NCBI RefSeq assembly: GCF_030287405.1
Contig: NZ_JASVVV010000001.1
Location: forward strand, 124,001-188,000
Direction: 5' to 3'
Source: Halalkalicoccus sp. NIPERK01
GTDB lineage: Archaea; Halobacteriota; Halobacteria; Halobacteriales; Halalkalicoccaceae
DNA: 64,000 nucleotides
Part shown: positions 8,981 to 17,459 of the stretch, one piece after another
How positions within the stretch are numbered: position 1 is the stretch's first letter
How the letters are laid out: every line of letters starts with the position of its first letter
Program-made: the position numbers and the translations under genes
The notes under the pieces: generated by a model
What the model was told of the DNA's origin: nothing
Seen by the model: the letters and a program-made list of their open reading frames with translations, nothing else
The model's database searches: none

Positions 8981-9850
8981 TCAGGACTCGAAGGGCGCGA
9001 GCATCGGCTCGTCGAACGACACGGGCGCCCCGGACCGATCGAAACAGCCGTACTCGGTGATTCCCTTGATACTGACCCGACCGTCCGCGAGCAGGGTGTG
9101 TTCGACGCGGATCGTCCCGTAATCGACGCCGATCACGTCGCACTCGACGCGCAGGGTCGACTCGAAGGGGACCGGCGCCCGGTGTTCCCAGCGCCAGTCG
9201 CGCAGGCGGAACGGCTGTTTCTCGCCGCTCAGTTCCCCGAGGCTCGTTCCCCGCTCGCGGAGGAACTCCTCGAGGGCGATCCCGGCGAACCGGGGGTACT
9301 CCTCGAAGTACGCCAGCTCCGCCCCCTCGATGTGCGGACTCCGGATCGGGACCGACGACTCGAACGTCGGGAGGTCCCTCCCGTCGCCGGAGGCCGCCTC
9401 GTCCGGGCCGACCGCGGGGTTCCGGTCGACCAGTCGGTCGGCGAACGCCGAGCGCACCCGGTCGGGAAGCGGGAGGGCGGTGCCGTCCGGGCCGATCGTC
9501 ACGTGGGTCATTCGCGCGCTCGCCAGCGAGTCGCCCCCGTCGTCGGTCATCTCGTAGAGGAGTTCGACGCTCGAAGTCCCGACGTTCAGGGGGACGACCT
9601 CGACGTCGACGCGGTCCTCGATGGTGGGGTATCGATCGATAGTGGTGCCGACGACGACCGGCGCGAAGGGGATCCCGCCGTCGTAGAGGATCTCGCCGAA
9701 GGGGTACTCGACGGCCGCCGCTACTTTCTGGGTGGCGACCAGTTGCCAGTCGAAGACCGTCGCGCCGTGTATCAGGGGTCCCGCGAGCTCGCCGAACTGC
9801 ACCCGATGGGAGGTAATCGCTTGCACGCGGTTCCATCTATCGCCGATCAT
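8981..9850 (-). CDS. double-hotdog acyl-CoA thioesterase-like protein
   Basis: A 289 aa protein built of two hotdog-like halves. The N-terminal half has HRVQFGELAGPLIHGATVFDW and the second half EEYPRFAGIALEEFLRERG, followed by VPFESTLRVECDVIGVDYGTIRVEHTLL-type strands. The second half resembles 4-hydroxybenzoyl-CoA thioesterases. The start at 9850 (MIGDRWNRV) is chosen because the upstream residues do not look conserved. It lies between crotonase genes, which suggests that it hydrolyses or binds an acyl-CoA intermediate. The exact substrate is unknown. Confidence 0.7.
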   Translation of the reverse strand: MIGDRWNRVQAITSHRVQFGELAGPLIHGATVFDWQLVATQKVAAAVEYPFGEILYDGGIPFAPVVVGTTIDRYPTIEDRVDVEVVPLNVGTSSVELLYEMTDDGGDSLASARMTHVTIGPDGTALPLPDRVRSAFADRLVDRNPAVGPDEAASGDGRDLPTFESSVPIRSPHIEGAELAYFEEYPRFAGIALEEFLRERGTSLGELSGEKQPFRLRDWRWEHRAPVPFESTLRVECDVIGVDYGTIRVEHTLLADGRVSIKGITEYGCFDRSGAPVSFDEPMLAPFES

Positions 9851-9918
9851 TACTATCGTACAGGAACCGGCAAACTCCGAGATGGACACGAAACGGCGTC
9901 CGAACCCCCGCCAGTAGG

Positions 9919-10725
9919 TCACTCCCCCGTGAACTCCGGATCGCGCTTCTCGCGGAAGGCCTCGATACCCTCGCGGTGGTCGTCGGTCTCCAAGAGCGTG
10001 CTCTGTGCGAGCGATTCGAGCAGGCCGGCCGACCGGGTGTCTGCATCGCGCGCCGCGTTGACGACCCGTTTCGCCAACCCCAGCGCCTGCGGGGGCTCTT
10101 CGAGCAGCGATTCGGCGTACTCCCTGGCGGCAGCCTCGGGGTCGTCCTCAACGCGCTCGACCAGCCCGATGTCGCCCGCGCGCTCGCCGTCGACTAGTTC
10201 CTTGCTAAAGATCATGTCCTTGGCCCGGCCGGGGCCCACGAGGTGGACGAACCGCGAACAGCCCCCGAGACCGGGGAGCAGCCCGATGTTGTGCTCGGGG
10301 AAGCCGAGCGTCGCGTCGGGCGCGGCGATCCGGACGTCACACGCCAGCGCGAGTTCGAGGCCGCCGCCGACGCAGGTCCCGTCGATCGCGGCGAGGACGG
10401 GTTTCTCCATCTCCTCGAGACCGTCGAAGACCCGCCCCAGCACCCGGGAGTTCGCCCGGAACTCCGCGCTCGTCCACTCGCGGGCCTCCTCGAAGAGGGC
10501 GACGTCGGCGCCGACCGAGAACACCTCCTCGGTGCCCGTGACGACCACGACGCGGACGCGGTCCTCGCGCAGCGCGTCGAGCGCCTCGGCCAGTTCGTGG
10601 CGCATCCGCTGGCTGATCGCGTTGACCGGGTCGTTCGCGAGTCGAAGCGTCGCGATCCCGTTTTCCTCCATCGTCAGATCGAGCGTGTCGAACTGCATGC
10701 CTCGGTCGTCGTGGTCCGGGACCAT
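9919..10725 (-). CDS. enoyl-CoA hydratase/isomerase (crotonase family)
   Basis: A 268 aa crotonase with both catalytic glutamates (CVGGGLELALACD and LGFPEHNIGLLPGLGG), so hydratase activity is likely. The extra N-terminal residues MVPDHDDRG may not be translated, since an ATG at 10698 (MQFDTLDL) gives the usual family N-terminus. It is the last gene of a minus-strand pair with the PaaG-like crotonase at 10729, whose stop is only 3 nt upstream of this start codon, and is probably co-transcribed with it. Confidence 0.9.
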   Translation of the reverse strand: MVPDHDDRGMQFDTLDLTMEENGIATLRLANDPVNAISQRMRHELAEALDALREDRVRVVVVTGTEEVFSVGADVALFEEAREWTSAEFRANSRVLGRVFDGLEEMEKPVLAAIDGTCVGGGLELALACDVRIAAPDATLGFPEHNIGLLPGLGGCSRFVHLVGPGRAKDMIFSKELVDGERAGDIGLVERVEDDPEAAAREYAESLLEEPPQALGLAKRVVNAARDADTRSAGLLESLAQSTLLETDDHREGIEAFREKRDPEFTGE

Positions 10726-10728
10726 AGT

Positions 10729-11532
10729 TCAATCCCACTCGGGTGCCCGTTTCTCGAGGAACGCCGACAGCCCCTCGTCGAACGCGTCAGAACCGCTCAC
10801 GTCCTTGATCGCGACCCGTTCTCGTTCGAGGTGCTGGTCGAGCGACCCCTCGAACGCCGTCTCGACCAGCGCCTTGGTCTTCGCGTACACCTCGGTCGGA
10901 CCGGCGGCGAGCGTCGCCGCCCGGTCCGTGACGGCGTCGAGGAACTCCGGTTCGGGGACGTCGTAGGCGTCGTTCGCGAGACCGAGGTCGACCGCCTCGG
11001 CGGCCGTGATCGGCTTCGGCTCGAACAGCAGCTCTCTGGCCTTGTAGGGTCCGACGGTGTTGACGAGGAAGAACGGCGTCGCGTTGTCGGGGGTCAGTCC
11101 GACGCGCGCGTACGCGGTGTTGAGCACGGCCTCGGCGTGCATGAAGACGAGGTCGGATGCGAGGACGAACCCGAGCCCGCCGCCGGCGGCGACCTCCGAG
11201 ACGGCCGCGATGACGGGTGCGGGGAAGTCCCGGACTGCTCGGATGAAGCGGTTCGACGCCGCCGCGATCGTATCGATCTTCGCGGGGCGCATCTCCTGTG
11301 GCGTCCGCTCGATCGCCCCGAGGTCGGCACCCGCCGAAAAGCCCGATTCCCCGTAGAGCACGAGACAGCCGACGGGGTCGAGATCCCCGATGGCGGCCGC
11401 CATCGCCTCGACTTTCCGTGGCTGGAACGTGTTCACGGCGCTCTCTCCCGACTCCATCACCAGTCGAGCGACTCGTCCGTCCTCGACGTACTCGACACGG
11501 ACCTCGTCGTGAACGTACTCAGTACGCGACAT
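10729..11532 (-). CDS. crotonase-family isomerase, PaaG-like residues
   Basis: A 267 aa crotonase that lacks both hydratase glutamates. The first is Gly (AAGGGLGFVLASD) and the second region reads YARVGLTPDNATPFF, with Asp149. PaaG-type ring isomerases also rely on a single Asp in a GLIPD motif, so this enzyme could isomerise an epoxide/oxepin-CoA or shift a double bond rather than hydrate. That reading fits the nearby ring-epoxidase genes but is inference. Naming it a generic enoyl-CoA hydratase would be misleading. The start at 11532 gives a short extension before the conserved first strand. Confidence 0.85.
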   Translation of the reverse strand: MSRTEYVHDEVRVEYVEDGRVARLVMESGESAVNTFQPRKVEAMAAAIGDLDPVGCLVLYGESGFSAGADLGAIERTPQEMRPAKIDTIAAASNRFIRAVRDFPAPVIAAVSEVAAGGGLGFVLASDLVFMHAEAVLNTAYARVGLTPDNATPFFLVNTVGPYKARELLFEPKPITAAEAVDLGLANDAYDVPEPEFLDAVTDRAATLAAGPTEVYAKTKALVETAFEGSLDQHLERERVAIKDVSGSDAFDEGLSAFLEKRAPEWD

Positions 11533-11609
11533 CAGTACCCTCCTCGTGACTCGCCATGGTTCGTGCGTAGTGGTCTCCTCTCACGATAGTCGAAACGCGT
11601 TCCATCCAT

Positions 11610-12377
11610 TCACCGTACTCCCAGATACCGCTCCATCGCCGACCGATCCGCGAGCAGTTCGTCGGCCGCCGATTCGTGAACGATTTCGCCCGTCTCGAGG
11701 ACGTACGCCCTGTCGGCGAGCCCGAGCGCCATCTCGGCGTTCTGTTCGACCAGCAGAATCGTCACGCCCTCCTCGTTGAGTTCGCGGACGATCGACGCGA
11801 CGTCCTCGACGATCTGCGGGGCGAGTCCCTCGCTCGGTTCGTCGAGCAACAGGAGGTCGGTCTCCGGGCCCAGCAGCGCCCGTGCGATCGCGAGCATCTG
11901 CTGTTCGCCCCCGCTCATCGTGCCTGCCTTCTGGGTGCGACGCTCGTCGAGCCGCGGGAACCGCTCGTAGACCCCCTCGATCCGCTCTCGTTGGTCGGTA
12001 GCGGCGCTGTGTGCCGCCAGCCGGAGGTTCTCCTCGACGGTCAGCCCGCCGAAGACGCGTCGTTCCTCGGGGACCCACGAGACCCCCCGCCCTCGAATCT
12101 GGTGGGGGTCCAACCCGTGGATCGACTCGCCGTCCTTCTCGATTCGACCCGATTTCGCCGGCGTCAAACCCATGATACTGCGGAGCGTCGTCGTCTTGCC
12201 GGCCCCGTTGCGGCCGACGAGCGCGACGATCTCCCCGTCGTCGACGGAGAGCGAGACGTCGAACAGCACGTGGCTGTCCCCGTAGTAGGTGTCGATCGAG
12301 TCGACGACCAACCGTCGATCGTTTTCGGGATGCGGACGTGCGTCGTCCCGGTCGTCGACGGCGGCGCGTTCGCTCAT
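11610..12377 (-). CDS. livF: branched-chain amino acid-type ABC transporter ATP-binding protein LivF
   Basis: A 255 aa ABC ATPase of the Liv/HAAT family. Walker A is GRNGAGKTT, the signature is MSGGEQQMLAIARAL and Walker B is LLLLDEPSEGLAP. It is the last gene of the cluster that reads substrate-binding protein-livH-livM-livG-livF on the minus strand, one base after livG. It pairs with LivG to energise import through LivH/LivM. The substrate may be a branched or aromatic compound and is not fixed by sequence. Confidence 0.93.
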   Translation of the reverse strand: MSERAAVDDRDDARPHPENDRRLVVDSIDTYYGDSHVLFDVSLSVDDGEIVALVGRNGAGKTTTLRSIMGLTPAKSGRIEKDGESIHGLDPHQIRGRGVSWVPEERRVFGGLTVEENLRLAAHSAATDQRERIEGVYERFPRLDERRTQKAGTMSGGEQQMLAIARALLGPETDLLLLDEPSEGLAPQIVEDVASIVRELNEEGVTILLVEQNAEMALGLADRAYVLETGEIVHESAADELLADRSAMERYLGVR

Positions 12378-12378
12378 C

Positions 12379-13179
12379 TCACTCGCCCCCCAGGTAGGCC
12401 TTCTGGACCCGTTCGTCGTTTCGGATGCGGTCGGGCGTCCCTCGCGCCAATACCTGCCCTTCGTTCATGACCGCGATGTGATCGGAGATGTCCATGACGA
12501 TGTGCATGTCGTGTTCGATGAGTACCAGCGTGATGTCCGACGCGATCTCCTCGATCAGTTCGACGGTGTCCGTGGTCTCCTCCGGGCTCATCCCGGCCGT
12601 CGGTTCGTCCATCAGGAAGAGGTCGGGATCGGCCGCCAGCGAGATCGCGATCTCCAGGTGGCGACGCTGTCCGTACGAGAGGTTTGAGGCCGTCTCGTCG
12701 GCCACGTCCGACAAATGGACGCGCTTCAGGATTCGATCGGCCGACTCGGTCGCCACGTCGAGGTCGCGGTGGTGCGCGAGGAAGTCCCGCGGCCGGAACC
12801 CCGTGTGGGGGGCTTGCGTCGCCAGCCTGACGTTCTCGCGGGCGGTGAGGTCCGCGAAGAAGTTGGTTATCTGGAACGAGCGAACCAGCCCGCGCTCGAC
12901 GAGACGGTGGGGTTCCTCGCCGTCGATCCGGTCGCCGCGGAGCGCTATCCGACCCGACGTCGGCTCGTACTTGCCCGTAAAGAGGTTGAACAGCGTGGTC
13001 TTGCCCGCCCCGTTCGGGCCGATTATCGAGGTGATTCGGCCGGCCGGGATCTCCAGCGAGACGCCGTCGACCGCCGTCAACGTCCCGAACTTCTTCGTCA
13101 GGCCGTCGGTTGACAGGATCGATTCCGGTCTTCCGTCCGTCGATTTCGCCGTGGTATCTGTGGTATCGCTCATGATCAT
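12379..13179 (-). CDS. livG: branched-chain amino acid-type ABC transporter ATP-binding protein LivG
   Basis: A 266 aa ABC ATPase with Walker A GPNGAGKTT, signature LSYGQRRHLEIAISLA and Walker B LFLMDEPTAGM, plus the C-terminal LivG extension (GTPDRIRNDERVQKAYLGG). The ATG at 13179 overlaps the livM stop in ATGA. A second ATG at 13173 (MSDTTDTTAK) is also possible. Open frame upstream of 13179 runs through livM and is Arg-rich shadow. A Ser/Thr/Asp tail of about 20 residues precedes the ATPase core. Confidence 0.93.
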   Translation of the reverse strand: MIMSDTTDTTAKSTDGRPESILSTDGLTKKFGTLTAVDGVSLEIPAGRITSIIGPNGAGKTTLFNLFTGKYEPTSGRIALRGDRIDGEEPHRLVERGLVRSFQITNFFADLTARENVRLATQAPHTGFRPRDFLAHHRDLDVATESADRILKRVHLSDVADETASNLSYGQRRHLEIAISLAADPDLFLMDEPTAGMSPEETTDTVELIEEIASDITLVLIEHDMHIVMDISDHIAVMNEGQVLARGTPDRIRNDERVQKAYLGGE

Positions 13180-14279
13180 CCCCTCACCTTCTCGGCGTAG
13201 TTCCGAAGCGCTCCCTTCGCGTTGTCGATCGCGTTGCGGGGATCGTTCTTGACGGAGACGAGCGTCCCGGCGAGTCCTCGGGGCGCGAAGATCACGACGA
13301 CGACGAACACGCTCCCGAGGATGATCTCCCACGTCGCGAAGCCGGCGAGGCGTTCCTCGAGGTAGATGACGAGCGCGCCGCCCAGCATCGGTCCCCAGAG
13401 GGTCCCCATCCCGCCGAGCAACACCATCACGACGAGTTCGCCGCTGATCGTCCAGTGAAGCAGCCCGGGCTGGGCGACGCTCTGGAACGGCACGTACAGT
13501 CCCCCTGCGAGTCCTGCGAACCCGCCGCTGATCGAGAAGGCGAGGAGTTTGTAGCGCTGGATGTCGTAGCCGATGAACCGCATTCGCTCCTCGTTCTCGC
13601 GGATCCCCTGCATCGTGCGGCCGAACGGCGAGTTCGCCACCCGAACGAGGACGGCGAACGACGCCAACACGACCGCGAGCGTCAGGTAGAAGTACAGCAG
13701 CCGCGATCCGAAGTCGATCCCCACGACGTCGTACAGCGGGATGCCGAACAGGCCGTCGTCGCCGCCGGTGATCGTTTCGACGCCCAGCGCCGTCGCCGGG
13801 AGGTCCGTGAACACGATCACGTAGAACATCTGGGCGAACGCCAGCGTCAGCATCGCGAAGTAGATCCCCTTCGCGCGGACGCTGAACCAGCCGACGAACG
13901 CCGCGACGACGACTCCCACGAGCATCGACGCCGGCAGGACGACCAGCGCGTTCGTCGTCACTTCGCGTATCGCGAGCGCGGCCGTATAGCCGCCGGCCCC
14001 GAACATGGCCGCGTGCCCGAACGACAGGAGGCCGGCGTAGCCGAAAACGAAATCCAGGCTCAGCGCGAGCAGCGCGAAGACGAGCATCCGCGTCAGGATG
14101 TTCAACCAGAACGGTTCGAACGCCTCCGCGACGGGAGCGAACGCGGCCAGGACGCCGGCGACGACCAGCGCCGCGAGCCGGCCCTGGGAGGAGAGGACCT
14201 GTTCGCCGACCGGCCCCGTCGTCTCCCCGAGTCCGATCGCCGTCTTCAGGTCGGCCGCGAGGGTCGTGACGGACTTCAT
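13176..14279 (-). CDS. livM: Liv-type ABC transporter permease LivM
   Basis: A 367 aa inner-membrane permease with about ten hydrophobic spans. It has the LivM core SLDFVFGYAGLLSFGHAAMFGAGGYTAA and the cytoplasmic EAA-like loop GIRENEERMRFIGYD. An N-terminal extension of some 30 residues precedes the first span, and a charged tail follows the last. It forms the heterodimeric channel with LivH, whose stop is one base upstream of this start. Confidence 0.92.
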   Translation of the reverse strand: MKSVTTLAADLKTAIGLGETTGPVGEQVLSSQGRLAALVVAGVLAAFAPVAEAFEPFWLNILTRMLVFALLALSLDFVFGYAGLLSFGHAAMFGAGGYTAALAIREVTTNALVVLPASMLVGVVVAAFVGWFSVRAKGIYFAMLTLAFAQMFYVIVFTDLPATALGVETITGGDDGLFGIPLYDVVGIDFGSRLLYFYLTLAVVLASFAVLVRVANSPFGRTMQGIRENEERMRFIGYDIQRYKLLAFSISGGFAGLAGGLYVPFQSVAQPGLLHWTISGELVVMVLLGGMGTLWGPMLGGALVIYLEERLAGFATWEIILGSVFVVVVIFAPRGLAGTLVSVKNDPRNAIDNAKGALRNYAEKVRG

Positions 14280-14280
14280 C

Positions 14281-15150
14281 TCAGGCCGCCTCCGTCGCGC
14301 CGAACAGGCCGCTCGGTTTCACGATCAACACCGCCGCCATCAGCCCGAAGATGAACAGGTCGGTCAGCGCCGGCGCGATCAGGGCGCCGTAGGCGATGAC
14401 GAGCCCGATCAACAGCGCCGCGTATATCGCGCCCTTGAAGCTGCCGAGTCCGCCGATGACGACGATGACGAACGCCTCGATGATGACGCCGAACCCCATG
14501 CCGGGGTGGACCGAGCGCGACGCCCCGAGCAGCACGCCGGCGACCGCCGCGAGAACCGCCCCGAAGACGAACACCCCGGTGAACACCCGCTTGACGTCGA
14601 TGCCGAGCGCGTCGACCATCTCCGTGTCGTGGGCGCTCGCCCGCATGAGGATCCCGAGGTCGCTGCGTTCGATCGCGATCCAGATCGCCCCGATCAACAC
14701 GGTACTGAGTACGAGCACGAACAGCCAGTAGATCGGGTACGTGACCGGGCCGATCGAGACCGATCCCGTGAGCAGTTCGGGCGCCGGAATCCGGCGCGAG
14801 CGCGCGCCCCACACCTGAACGACGATCCCCTGAACCATGATCGCGATTCCGAACGTGAGGAGGATGTGATACAGGGGGTTGCGGCCGTACAGCGGACGCA
14901 ACGACAGCACCTCGATGCCGGCCCCGATCAGCCCGACGATCAGCGGCGCGATCACCAGCGCGAGCCAGAAGCTTCCGAGGGTCTCGGCGACGAGCAGGCC
15001 GAAGTACGCGCCGAACATGTACAGCGCCCCGTGGGCGAAGTTGATCACGTCCATCATCCCGAAGATCAGCGTGAGGCCGGCGGCGACGAGCGCCAACGTT
15101 ACGCCGAGTTGGAGGCCCAGAAGCGTCGCCCGGAGTACCGACTCAATCAT
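14281..15150 (-). CDS. livH: Liv-type ABC transporter permease LivH
   Basis: A 289 aa permease with about eight membrane spans. The LivH hallmark GLTLIFGMMDVINFAHGALYMFGAY is near residues 25-50, and the EAA loop MRASAHDTEMVDALGID is near 190. The GLGSFKGAIYAALLIGL segment near 250 is also typical. It lies 48 nt downstream of the binding-protein gene and one base before livM, which indicates one transcript. Confidence 0.93.
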   Translation of the reverse strand: MIESVLRATLLGLQLGVTLALVAAGLTLIFGMMDVINFAHGALYMFGAYFGLLVAETLGSFWLALVIAPLIVGLIGAGIEVLSLRPLYGRNPLYHILLTFGIAIMVQGIVVQVWGARSRRIPAPELLTGSVSIGPVTYPIYWLFVLVLSTVLIGAIWIAIERSDLGILMRASAHDTEMVDALGIDVKRVFTGVFVFGAVLAAVAGVLLGASRSVHPGMGFGVIIEAFVIVVIGGLGSFKGAIYAALLIGLVIAYGALIAPALTDLFIFGLMAAVLIVKPSGLFGATEAA

Positions 15151-15198
15151 GCCGCCCTCGGTTCGACCGCCGGTCGAGTGGCTGTCGCGTCGTCATCG

Positions 15199-16446
15199 TC
15201 AGTTGACACTGCAACCCCACGTCGGCAGTTCGACGTCGTCCAGCGTCTCGACGACCCGGTTTTCGGGGCCGTCGCTCCCCTCGACGACCTCGCGGACGTA
15301 CATGTTCTGGACCGGGTCATTCGTCTCCGGGTGGAACTGGAAGCTCCCGCGCGGGCTGTCGATCTCCGCGCCCCGAAGCGCCTCCGCCATGGCGTCGGGA
15401 TCGGTGTCACCCTCCTCGACGGCCAGTTCGAACGCCTGTGCCGAATCGTAGCCCTGGCAGGCGTAGACGTTCGGACGGGTGTCGTGGGCGTCGGCGTAGC
15501 TCCGGGCGAACTCCTGGTTCCGCTCGGACTCGTCCGTGGAGGTGTAGTGGAGGAGCGAGAACTTCCCGAGGGCGGCCTGTCCCTGTGCGGGGAGCGTGTC
15601 CTCCGAGAGCAGGAACCCGCTTCCGGTCTGCGTCATGCTCTGATCGAGGCCGAACTCGTGGAACTGCGTGACGTAGTTGACCGCGTCGCTGCCGGCGAAA
15701 AACGAGTAGACGGCCTCGGCGCCGCTGCCCTCTATGTCGCCCATGTACGGCGAGAAGTCGTCGGTACCGAGCGGGACGGGGATCTCGTCGACCACCGTGC
15801 CGCCCGCCTCCTCGAACGCTTCGCCGAAGAACCGCCGGGAGTTGTCGCCGAACGCGTAGTCCGCGTAGGTGATGACGACGTTGTCGGCGACGTTCTCGTA
15901 GACCCACGGCGCTAACGGTGCGCTCGTCTGCCAGTCGTTGAAGGAGGTGCGGAAGTGATACGGCAGACACCCGTCCTGGACGATCCGGTAATCGCCCGCG
16001 TTCGCGTTGAGCCAGATCGCGCTCGACTCGTTCTCGACCGTCTGCATCATCGCGATCGCGACGGCGCTCGAGACGGGCCCGACCAGCACGTCCGCCCCGG
16101 ACTCGACGAGCAGTTCGCGGGCGGCGGAGACGCCGGTGTTGGTGTCCGCCTCCGTGTCCCGGGAGACCGTCTCCACCTCCTGACCCGCGATCTCACCCCC
16201 CTGTTCGTCGACGTACATCTCGAACCCGTTGACGATGCTCTCGCCCAGCAGCGAGTAGACGCCCGTAAACGGGAGGATGAACCCGACGGTGAGGGCGTCG
16301 TCGGCCCCACCGAGGCAACCCGCTAGCCCCCCGGTCGCACCGAGCAGGGCACTCGTCCGTAGATATCGCCGTCTCGATATCCCCGACGACACCGCCGCGG
16401 ATCCTCGTCCCCGTGTGGCAACTTCATCCACGTCTCTGCGAGACAT
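15199..16446 (-). CDS. Liv-type ABC transporter substrate-binding lipoprotein
   Basis: A 415 aa periplasmic-binding protein type I (LivK/HAAT). It has a twin-arginine signal (SRRRYLRTSALLG) and lipobox LAGC, then FILPFTGVYSLLGESIVNGFEMYVDE, the usual first lobe. It would capture the solute outside the cell for LivHMGF. Start decision: ATGs exist at 16461 and 16446. A TATA element at 16468-16480 is centred about 27 nt before 16446, so a leaderless transcript would begin at the second ATG (MSRRDVDEV) and exclude the first. The gene is divergent from the CoA-transferase pair. Confidence 0.9.
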   Translation of the reverse strand: MSRRDVDEVATRGRGSAAVSSGISRRRYLRTSALLGATGGLAGCLGGADDALTVGFILPFTGVYSLLGESIVNGFEMYVDEQGGEIAGQEVETVSRDTEADTNTGVSAARELLVESGADVLVGPVSSAVAIAMMQTVENESSAIWLNANAGDYRIVQDGCLPYHFRTSFNDWQTSAPLAPWVYENVADNVVITYADYAFGDNSRRFFGEAFEEAGGTVVDEIPVPLGTDDFSPYMGDIEGSGAEAVYSFFAGSDAVNYVTQFHEFGLDQSMTQTGSGFLLSEDTLPAQGQAALGKFSLLHYTSTDESERNQEFARSYADAHDTRPNVYACQGYDSAQAFELAVEEGDTDPDAMAEALRGAEIDSPRGSFQFHPETNDPVQNMYVREVVEGSDGPENRVVETLDDVELPTWGCSVN

Positions 16447-16467
16447 ACTCGTCCGAGGCATACTAAA

Positions 16468-16480
16468 CTATTTATAATTT
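16468..16480 (-). promoter_or_regulatory. TATA box of the Liv operon
   Basis: Read on the minus strand the element is AAATTATAAATAG. It is centred about 27 nt before the ATG at 16446, the distance seen for haloarchaeal leaderless starts. It lies in the shared divergent region with the CoA-transferase promoter 55-70 nt away. Confidence 0.6.
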
Positions 16481-16530
16481 TCCATTCATTCGTTTCACGC
16501 GAGATGTTGGCGAATCGTGCGAAGGGCGAG

Positions 16531-16539
16531 TTTATATAT
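16531..16539 (+). promoter_or_regulatory. TATA box of the CoA-transferase operon
   Basis: TTTATATAT is centred about 28 nt before the ATG at 16563, which suggests a leaderless message. Together with the opposing Liv TATA it makes a compact divergent promoter (16447-16562) that could be co-regulated. Confidence 0.6.
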
Positions 16540-16562
16540 CATGATTCAACAGAGAGTAGTGT

Positions 16563-17459
16563 ATGACGGACCAGACCGCGACCACAGTAGGAGAGGCGGT
16601 ATCCCGGATCGAGCCCGGGAGTTCGATCGCGACGGGCCTCGCGCTCGAACACGCGATCCCCTTCGCGGCGGGCCACGAACTGCTCCGGCAGGGGATCGAC
16701 GATCTCACGCTGATCGGGCCGATCAGTGACCTTCTGTTCGATCAGTTGGTCGGCGGCGGGGCGGTCTCGCGGATCCGCGCGGCGTGGGTCGGCAACGTCA
16801 GCGCCGGCACGGGCTATCGGTTCCGCGAGGCCGTCGAGAGCGGCGAGATCGGGATCGGGGACCACTCGAACTTCAGCATCGCGCTCGCGTTACAGGCGGG
16901 GGCGATGGGCGTTCCGTATCTCCCGACCCGATCGCTGCTGGGAAGCGATGTCTTCGAGCGAAGCGAGCTGTTCCGCGAGGCGACCGATCCGTTCTCGGGC
17001 GAGCGGATCGCCCTCGTGCCGGCAATCGAACCCGACTGGGCGATCGTCCACGCACAGCGGGCGAGCCCCGCCGGCGACGTCCACCTCTGGGGCAACACCG
17101 GCATCGTCGACCCGGCCGTCGGTGCGGCCGAGAACGTGCTGGTCACCGCCGAGGAGGTCGTCGACCCCGAGGTGATCACGAGCGATCCCAGTCGGGTCGC
17201 GATCACGCGCGAACAGGTGACGGCGGTCGTGGAGTGTCCGTTCGGCGCCCACCCGTCGCCGCTCGCGGGCCACTACAACCGCGACAACGAGTACTACCTG
17301 GAGTATCACCGGCGAACGAAAACGCAGGCGGCGTTCGACGAGTGGGCCGACGAGTGGGTGTACGGCGTTTCGAACCGAAACGAGTACGCAGAGCGCGTCG
17401 ACGCCGACCTCTCGATCGCCGAGTCGACGGTCGCCGCGGAGGTGCGCTATGGCCAGTGA
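16563..17459 (+). CDS. CoA-transferase family I, subunit A (glutaconate CoA-transferase-like)
   Basis: A 298 aa alpha subunit of a two-subunit family I CoA-transferase. It has the glycine-rich LEHAIPFAAGHELLRQGIDDL region and the conserved AWVGNVSAGTGYRFREAVESG core. Its closest style is the glutaconate/3-oxoadipate and IpdA group. The enzyme would swap CoA between carboxylic acids. It overlaps subunit B by 11 nt. Divergence from the Liv importer suggests a link between uptake and activation of one substrate, which is inference. Confidence 0.87.
   Translation: MTDQTATTVGEAVSRIEPGSSIATGLALEHAIPFAAGHELLRQGIDDLTLIGPISDLLFDQLVGGGAVSRIRAAWVGNVSAGTGYRFREAVESGEIGIGDHSNFSIALALQAGAMGVPYLPTRSLLGSDVFERSELFREATDPFSGERIALVPAIEPDWAIVHAQRASPAGDVHLWGNTGIVDPAVGAAENVLVTAEEVVDPEVITSDPSRVAITREQVTAVVECPFGAHPSPLAGHYNRDNEYYLEYHRRTKTQAAFDEWADEWVYGVSNRNEYAERVDADLSIAESTVAAEVRYGQ

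Noticed and set aside
8079-9836. 585-codon minus-strand frame over the crotonase and hotdog genes
   Set aside because: Arg-rich at one end and antisense to a conserved enoyl-CoA hydratase at the other. No domain is seen.
14098-15915. 605-codon plus-strand frame across livM, livH and the binding protein
   Set aside because: Asp/Arg/Gln-rich low-complexity shadow of three well-conserved minus-strand genes.
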